A stretch of 64,000 nucleotides of DNA, taken from NCBI GenBank assembly GCA_958299035.1, contig CATQJL010000112.1:82478636-82542635 (forward strand). Reading direction: 5' to 3'. The notes below the pieces were generated by a model. The model saw only the letters and a list, made by a program, of their open reading frames with translations. It was not told the origin of the DNA and made no database searches. Each line of letters starts with the position of its first letter. Position 1 is the first letter of the stretch. Below are positions 56,635-64,000 of the stretch, in pieces. The stretch is from Cylicocyclus nassatus. Taxonomy: Eukaryota > Nematoda > Chromadorea > Rhabditida > Strongylidae. The position numbers and the translations under genes were made by a program.

Positions 56635-59600
56635 GAATGTACCCGAAATTGCGTGTGCGAGTGAAGAATGCGCCGCTCGTTCACTTATCGGTGGGCGAGG
56701 AGAGATGACGCTAAACTGAAAAACCCCTAAAACTGCAACGTGATCGAGAGCTGCCTATTGGAAGCGATGACAATGCGTCAAATTCATTCGCCATCAACGA
56801 CAGCACATGCTGCACTGTGGTAAAGGTGGGGGTAAATGGAGCAACAAGCCTATCGTCAGAGAGTGGATGTGAAAATACGAGTGAAAAAATAATATGAAAA
56901 ATATGTCAAATGGTAAAAAAAACTTATAGCATCCAAGGAAGAGCCATGAGCGCAAAAAAAAAAACTAGTGTACTCAGAAGAAGAAAACTGAAATCTGCAG
57001 TTGTAAGACTGGAGAAAACTAACTCACGGCAAATAATGAGGATGAAAATACGATGACTAACAGAAAAAATCAGGCCGTTACGAGAATAATTTGAATCAAA
57101 TTCAATGAGCGACATAATGTCCCATAAAAAGGAAATAATAATCTCGACGATCGCAAGAAACGCAAAAATAGAAAGTAGAAAAATCGCATTATTGCATTTC
57201 CGGGAAGAGCAGACTTACACATTCTACAGAAGAACTTATCGTTGGCAACTATGTGACTGATATACTATTTTGATTACACTGGGTTATACTGACAGTTGCC
57301 AACATTACAACATTGGAAACATACAATATCAAGCCCTTGTGAATATAAATCTTCAGAAAAAGATGTACTTGAGATTCCGTCGGAAGGGTGACAAAAGATC
57401 GGAAGTTTCCAAGGAGGTTGCAGCCTGAGAGTTCACAAACTAATAATGTATTGAAGTTTCCAGGATATGAAACGAATTTAGGGAGTTTCTCATGAGATCG
57501 AGGAAAACTTCGAAACAAGGAACGAACTGGGACAATCCAACCACATCGCGTCGGTGATGTTGTTTCAAGAGGGGAAAGGAATGCTCTCAAAAACAACCCG
57601 TTTTTCAGCTGTCAAAGCCTCAGCTCTTCATTAGGGAAAGGTAGAAAGACCACAGCGTCAATGAAAACAAACACTGCCTTATATTGACACTTTGCCGCCG
57701 CAGATAATGAGACATCAACAATGTTTACTATGGAATGACTCTATTAACTTTTACTACATCCGTATAGCATTGCAACATTAGATACATTCTCTGAAACACT
57801 CCAGCCTTTGCTGAAGCGTCTGAATAAATAATTCTCTGCAGATTTTACAAAAAAAAAACACTCGCATGCCCATTTCGACCACAACGCATCGACGCAAAGG
57901 GAAGAAATGGACGAGATAAGATGGAAACGAGTCAACTCGGTCATTGCTCGCCATCTCTGACGGAAGCTATTCTGGGCTAGCGAATGAAAAAATAATCGAC
58001 TATATTGGTTGTCCGAAGAAGCATCAGCAATGACTATTCTAAAAAAATATCCTGAACATAATTTTCAAAAAATAAACTTCGTAGAGTATTAGATCTGTTT
58101 TAGCAACACATCAAGCATTTGCAAAAAAACAATCACTTAAGCAACAGAATAGATTTTAAAAATTGGGAAAGCTGCAGATAGCGCTGCCACTGTCTACCAA
58201 GAATAATAGAGAATTTGGAATTTTGGTCTGATTGCATTTTAATAAAGAATAGCAAAGATTAATATCATGGCAAAAAATTCGACTGACTCAAAATGAATTA
58301 TAAATAGACAAAGATAATCTCATTATCAAGAAGATTCCAAGGATCTTACAGCTAGCGCCTACACAGCTGTCAACACCTCTCTCCGCACCTGTCACATCCT
58401 AATAACATCAATTTAGTCTCCTCACTTTTGGACGCAAGAAATGCCTTCCAAACAAAACTGAAAGAGGAATTCACCTGGAATTACTAGAACCAACGCGTAA
58501 ACATTCTGAAGCAATCTCCGAATCGAGACATGCCATGCGGTAAATATTTTTCTGCAAGAGTAGAGAACGAGGACACTTCCCGATGTATCTGTGCCTTTGC
58601 TCGAGCAGCATTCATAACGATCAAAAACCAGTTTATCAACACTCAAGGCTTTGAAGAGAATTTTTGAATAAGCATATGACAGAAAAATAAAAATGCGGAA
58701 CTATAGCATTTTGCAATTTTGAAATCTAATCTATGATCCAAACGCGATAAGCTCGATAAGCCCCTTTTACACCCCTAAATGCAGCCTTCTTTTTAGATCT
58801 TCTGTTCAATTCAGCAATTGCTCGTTACTCATACCAGGTTTCCGTTATATACTTTTTGTCAATAGAGGCTATTGCCGACAATAATCGTCAAAATAGAGGC
58901 CAATATATGCACACATCATAGACTAGACATCACTATTATATGCGTATGCTGGTCAAGCAATTGAAAATTGGAAATCGATGAAGTACGTCAGCATAAGCAA
59001 TTTTTCAAAATACATCCATCATTCACATGCCACTTCGCATGCACTCTATTTATTGATGTGGGGTTAAATGAAATATAATTATCGAATTCGAATGTTGATT
59101 CAGATGGTGCAACTGCACTAATACATAACTTTACGATGCTGCGCTATAGCCGATGGGCTGCTGAGTGATTTAATACAATACCAGATGTAGTTCAAAAATT
59201 GACTTATTTCGAATTTTAGTAACTATCAGATTGTAGCAATACTCGAAAAGGCGAATGATGTAATCCCAAAAAATCGAAAATCTGGCAACTGCATTCATAG
59301 GAAGAAGATACGAGAAAGCAAATAAGGAAAACCAAATTCAAAGCCCAAAAAATATTTGCCGTGCACATGCTAGATAAAGTAGTAGTGTATATACATCACA
59401 TAAAAATAATATTGGATTCAGGAAAAGAAAGATTTCTGCGACTGCTAGATGTGATACTCGCTTCGCAAATATATGACGTACTTAAGAAAAGTTCTAGCTA
59501 AATAAAGTGATTCGAAAACAATGGGGAAATCACTGGAAAGAAGAAAAGATGAAGACCTACGGAACTCGTATCTGCACACATGAGATAAGAACGCAGACGT

Positions 59601-60035
59601 CTTCATGATCGTCAAAAAGCGCAGTCTGGCGCCAGGCGAAAACGCGCGGATTTCAATCCACTTTATTGAGTGCGATAAGTGCGTGTAGACTTCGATGTCC
59701 GTTTTCTTTAAAAACAAAACATGAAGGTGCGTAAACAGACCGTATAGTTCATACTAAATGAAAAGCTGCATAATTATTATGGCGATAGGGCAATGACATC
59801 CAGACAACGTCTAGCAAGTCCACAAATTGAATGAACGCTGCAAGCGAATCAATTCTTATAGAACCGTAAAAATTCGATTATGAATTTATTTGAGAACTTG
59901 GAAGCGAGCGACGTGCATAATGAGACTAGAGCCACGAAAAGAATAGAACAAATAGAATGTTAAACTCAAAGGCGATCAGATCACTGTACGGAATCAGATC
60001 TTGGGTCTCCTAGATATTTAGAAACCGTTTACGAT
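56635..60035. other. Upstream flank of gld-4, no gene recognised
   Basis: AT-rich sequence with short ORFs only. The gld-4 promoter and outron should lie near 56635-57500 on the minus strand, but I see no identifiable element. The minus-strand ORF at 57249-57596 has no domain. Confidence 0.4.
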
Positions 60036-60356
60036 ATGTTTACAAACACAACAAATTCGCGACCGCACAGTGATGTGATGCAACCGCGCTGCAACATTCA
60101 TCGCGACGCAGTCCGAGAAAAAACTGTTCGTAACTCTACAGAATATATAAAGAATACACATGATTCAAGGACAACCATAGAAAACAAAAATTTTTCTCAC
60201 GAACTCGTAAATATATCGAATGAGTCATCAGCGAACGACGATAAAAGAAAACAGGATGCAATTTTGGAAACAGGTTTAAATGAGGAAGTTAGAAAACAAC
60301 CTGATTTATTAGTTCTTACTCGAGTGCCATTTATTACGCCCAAGTTTGCATTTTAG
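60036..60356 (+). CDS. Possible small hydrophilic protein, 106 aa
   Basis: An open frame from ATG at 60036 to a stop at 60354-60356. The product is rich in Asn, Ser, Thr and charged residues, with no membrane segment, signal peptide or known domain. Two features make it better than the surrounding ORFs: a possible acceptor (GATATTTAG) lies 18 bases before the ATG, and overlapping AATAAA signals begin 45 bases after the stop (60401 and 60405). It could be a single-exon gene, a terminal exon or chance. Confidence 0.25.
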   Translation: MFTNTTNSRPHSDVMQPRCNIHRDAVREKTVRNSTEYIKNTHDSRTTIENKNFSHELVNISNESSANDDKRKQDAILETGLNEEVRKQPDLLVLTRVPFITPKFAF

Positions 60357-60839
60357 TTCTTGTCCAAGACTGTGAACTGTTGAGATCTTTTTTGAGATCG
60401 AATAAATAAAAACAAATGCGAAATTTCTGAATCAAACAAGGAGCTAGCTCAACTTGGATTTGGACTACAGCAAGAGAAACATTGAATGTTCTTCTACTAA
60501 AGCCAATGAGTATCTAAACAAATCGAACACAGATGCTAGAATTTGCAAGATTCGAAGGTTCTAGCAAAAGCAGCAAGAATTGCTTTTGAACCTCCAAAAA
60601 CTGCTAAAATTAGCGCCATGCGCGCACATAATGCGCCACACGTAGCAGCCTTGGTGGCACTAAGAGCATCACAATCGCGGCGCACGGTGTTGTAATGAAC
60701 GCGATGGACTGCACTGGAATCGCTGCATGAGACTTAGAACGGAAAATCGGAGAAAATTTGAAAATTTCCAGGAAAAAAAGAGTACCGGAAGGAAAATCTA
60801 GGACCTAGCTACGATTGCTGACGATTATTTAGCCATAGC
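60357..60839. other. Non-coding spacer
   Basis: Apart from the AATAAA signals at 60401-60410, nothing recognisable. Confidence 0.4.
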
Positions 60840-61130
60840 AGCAGCCAGTCAGCAACAACCACAGCAGCAGTCAGTCAGTCAGTTAGGATCGGCGCGGGTA
60901 GCATGGAGCGCGTAGGCCGATCGGCGACGGACGCACGGACGATCTCTCGCGGTGGCGGCGGGAGTGCCGAGCGGCCGAGAGAGCGCCCGTCGCGGAGGGC
61001 GCCGAGAATTTTCGCCGCCGCGCACAACGAAGCGTCAGATGACGCGCGGCATGCTAAATGGCGAGCGTTAGCTCGGCAAAATCGATCAGCGGGTTTCATT
61101 GACAGTTTTGAACGAGAAGTTCGCTAAGGT
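60840..61130. other. GC-rich, CpG-dense island with CAGT repeats
   Basis: A CAGCAGCCAGTCAGCAACAA stretch and a short CAGT tandem precede about 230 bp of strongly GC-rich sequence with ORFs of 74 codons on both strands (60903-61127 plus, 60875-61099 minus). The plus ORF begins MERVGRSATDARTISRGGGG and is Arg/Ala-rich. No clear splice donor continues it. This may be a promoter or first exon of a gene outside the window; the strand is unresolved. Confidence 0.35.
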
Positions 61131-64000
61131 TTGAAACCTTTGTGGCAATGCAGCCGAACACCTCTCCTAGTCTTTTTCTTCCTCTCTTAAGAGTAGAAGA
61201 TGCAGTTCTATAGCTTGTTTCTGCTTCAAAGAACAATAATGTAAGTAGAAAAAGTACCTGCTTAGCGTACTTAGGAATTCTCATCGGGTAGATCATTTTT
61301 CCTCTCTCTAGCAAACTCGGAATAGCTGCAGACTTGTGTAGCAAGCTGATCTCCTTCTTCCTTTCATCTCTAGATAGTAGGAAATTCAAAATAAGTTGAT
61401 GCACAGGTTTTAATTTGTAAAACACACACACAATAATCACCATTCTTGAGTCTCCCAGTCAGACAAACAATGATAAGTACAATGACGCGATTTGGTTGCC
61501 CTTTGGCCCATAAACGGGTTGTACAGCCTAATTGCTTGATTTAGGAACAAATCTCCAAATTGAAAAACCTGCCTACAAAAACCGACTTCGAAGCGCTTTT
61601 TCGATATCAAGCAACCTATAAGCCCTCCTCGACCCATCTCAGGTTGCGATTTTATTGGGACTGAATAATGCTGAATCTAGATTTATTCGATCGGGCTCAA
61701 CTCACTGAATGGAGCAAAGCTAGCTCTGCAAAATAGTTACCAAACACCTATAGACGATTCTGCGCGTGCATAGACAGGACGCCGCTACGGACGTTCTCGG
61801 CGTCTCATAAATCATGCACTTCCATCCCTCCAACAGTCGTTGCCTCTTCCAAGCATGCACTACCTTCTTCGGACGCAACCGCGTTCAGTCTTTGCGTGAA
61901 TTGCCTACCGAAAACTCATACTCAGTTAAGCCTGAACTCGAAGTCTAACAATAAGACCGCTTGCTCACGCACACATAGATAGGTATTAGCACATTAGACT
62001 TTGCATGCACAATTACTGTATTTTCGTATTAATACAATCTAGGAATGGTGACAAAATTGTCACGCTCCATTTCTACCCGTCTTTTTTCTCTCCAAAGGGT
62101 TATAGCTAAATAGCTCAATCAGAAGGCCTTAAATTTACACATGCCTTAACCCTTCAGAGGTAACAATTTTGCAGCTTGAAACTGAAGAAAAAATTGTGGG
62201 GCAATCCAATGCACCTGTGCTGCACTTATCCAGTCCTTGAACCCGGAGAATACTGACTTTTCCACAGCAAGTCGCTCTGTTGATGTATTACCAATCAGCT
62301 ATTTGAAATATCCGTCAATTTCCAAGCATGATTTATAGAGTCTAGCACTAAACTATACGGGTAGCATTGCTGCTGATTATTTATGTATAAACGGAAGTCA
62401 ACAGCTACGATTTCGCTGGAGTTTGTGAGTCTTTATGGATCCTGGTTTCGGCCCCAATATCAGCCAAAAAATAGAACATGTCATTATGTCCAATGATGAT
62501 TGCATCTCTTATTAGCAAATCCATGCGCTTTTTTGTGAGCTCATAATCAGGTTAACATTGCTGCGTTTTTATAGTAAAGAAAGGTAGGTTCAGCAACTTT
62601 CATCAGTTTCGGTTTCTAAATATTTGCATCATCATTGCATACATTTTGAAAAAAAAACAGCTCTCTGCAGTATGCATGAGTTTTTTGATAACCTTTGTTG
62701 AAATGAGGAAATCATGTAGTTTTCAATTATAGCCTTACTGCATTTGAGCATAAGTTGCAGAGTTAAAAATCAAGGGGACAATCACTCGCATTTCGGTAAA
62801 TTCAAACATACTCAGCAAAAATCAAAAGCTTTACAAAAACATCAAAACATATGCAGAGCCTACATGATCTCCTCCTTTTAGCATAGCAAAATTTGCGCTA
62901 GTCGACTGCCCTTATAAAAAGTTATGATTGAGAGTTCTCTGCGTTTTTTACGAGAATAAAATCGCTCTCGACCAGTATGAATTTTGCTCATCTAGAAGGA
63001 GAAAGTCATAGAAGTTAGGTTTATGACTATTTCGGTTTTTTTGTGACACTAGATTTTTCTGAGCTTGCTCAAAAAATGTCAATTCTAGGTATTTTTGTTC
63101 ATTTGCTTCTAGCTCTTGATCTTTCTCATTTTGATTCATGGGAAAGGTGCTGTTGTAATGTGCAAAAATTTTGTTTTCAAATAAAAGTGCTTTCGAATTT
63201 TTCGTTTTTGTTTGAAAATTTCAGTTGTATGTGATTTTTTTCTAAGGTTTGTCCCTCATTTTCTCATACTAATTTACGCCGGAAGAGGTATCGTAAAGAA
63301 CATGATCTCTGCTCTCGAATAAAAATATTTTGAAGGAACTCTATAGAATGGCAAGGATGTGACGACTTTTTGATGAGGCGCAAGAACTTTCGGACCAAAA
63401 TTAATACTCAGAATTCGTGCTTTTGACAGGGGCCTAATTCAGAACTATTCTGGATTACAGAAATGAACGTCTGAATTGTAAAAATGCACAGGAACATTCG
63501 CTTCGAAATATTTGAAGATGAAGTGGAAAGTTGTCCAAATATCAAATCGGTGAAAAAAATTTTTTGGTCATTCACTCAAGTATTTTTGGGTTGCCTCTCA
63601 AATTGCAGGCTCCCTTGAAAATTTTAGAGCAGGGAGCGTGGCGGCAACTACGCACCAAAAAACCTTTTTGAAAGGCTAATTTGATTTTTTCAAAAATTTC
63701 AAAAATTGCTCAAATTATTTGCAGGAGCAAATGAGTCATTTGTACATTTTTTTAACGTGGAGCTGAGCACCCCCTCCCCCCCCCCCACCCTAAGGCCGTG
63801 CTTAATGTTTAGAGGAATTGTTGTCTACCTATCCCCTCCCCCCCCCCCCCTGCTTCCTCCTCCCGGACTTGTTCTTTCTTCGCATTTTATTTTCAGTTGT
63901 AAGTAAATTTAGGTCGCCTTGGTAAAGGAAATCTGTTGGGGTTCTGGGCCCACAATTTTCGGCATCCCTAGTGTTTCTCGGAGAACTCACGCCTCTCTTC
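61131..64000. other. AT-rich sequence, no gene recognised
   Basis: Short ORFs without domains. A region at 63090-63340 is loosely similar to 17590-17800 (TTCATTTGCTTCT, AAAGGTGC.GTTGTAATGTGCAA-like, CTTTCGAATTTTT), suggesting a dispersed repeat. C-rich runs at 63774-63787 and 63838-63850 flank a short spacer. Confidence 0.35.

Noticed and set aside
60875..61127. 74-codon Arg/Ala-rich ORFs on both strands
   Set aside because: No domains and no donor to continue either; probably a consequence of high GC content.

Overview
This window is eukaryotic and most likely comes from a clade V (strongylid or hookworm-like) nematode. Evidence: short 50-60 bp introns ending in TTTCAG-like acceptors, very long introns packed with inverted-repeat elements, Tc1-type termini flanked by TA, and two genes whose protein sequences match Caenorhabditis elegans GLD-4 and MEL-26 closely. 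Genus and species cannot be fixed from the sequence alone.

Two complete multi-exon genes were assembled exon by exon on the minus strand. (1) A gld-4/TENT4 non-canonical poly(A) polymerase has 12 exons over 27 kb (56620 down to 29616) and encodes 720 aa, with an intact catalytic GS...DxD...D set and a GC-rich basic tail. Its largest intron is 12.1 kb. (2) Starting 1.9 kb downstream on the same strand is a mel-26 MATH-BTB adaptor for CUL-3 ubiquitin ligase, with 10 exons (27751 to 24963) and 376 aa. As I recall, gld-4 and mel-26 are also close neighbours in C. elegans, so this looks like conserved microsynteny. Both start codons sit at or just after a splice-acceptor sequence, as expected for spliced-leader trans-splicing.

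The rest is dominated by mobile DNA. 1-1.5 kb holds a decayed Gypsy-type gag-protease on the minus strand, broken by frameshifts and by a 206-bp TA-flanked MITE. 2.5-5.1 kb and 6.5-8.75 kb hold two large foldback (palindromic) elements with Tc1-type ends; the first carries a nested element in one arm. 13.1-14.3 kb has a palindromic element, a direct duplication and a pre-miRNA-like hairpin. 15.1-16.4 kb and 34.05-34.74 kb carry copies of a roughly 700-bp repeat family ending in a strong double-stem hairpin; the two hairpin-bearing copies differ by a compensatory base-pair change. 17-24 kb is repeat-rich intergenic sequence. The gld-4 introns contain further MITEs, tandem repeats and a GC-rich island. 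57-64 kb has no recognisable gene, only a possible small ORF and a GC-rich island.

One more likely exon of an unrecognised protein lies at 12410-13058 (minus). No tRNA, rRNA, CRISPR or bacterial-type feature was found.
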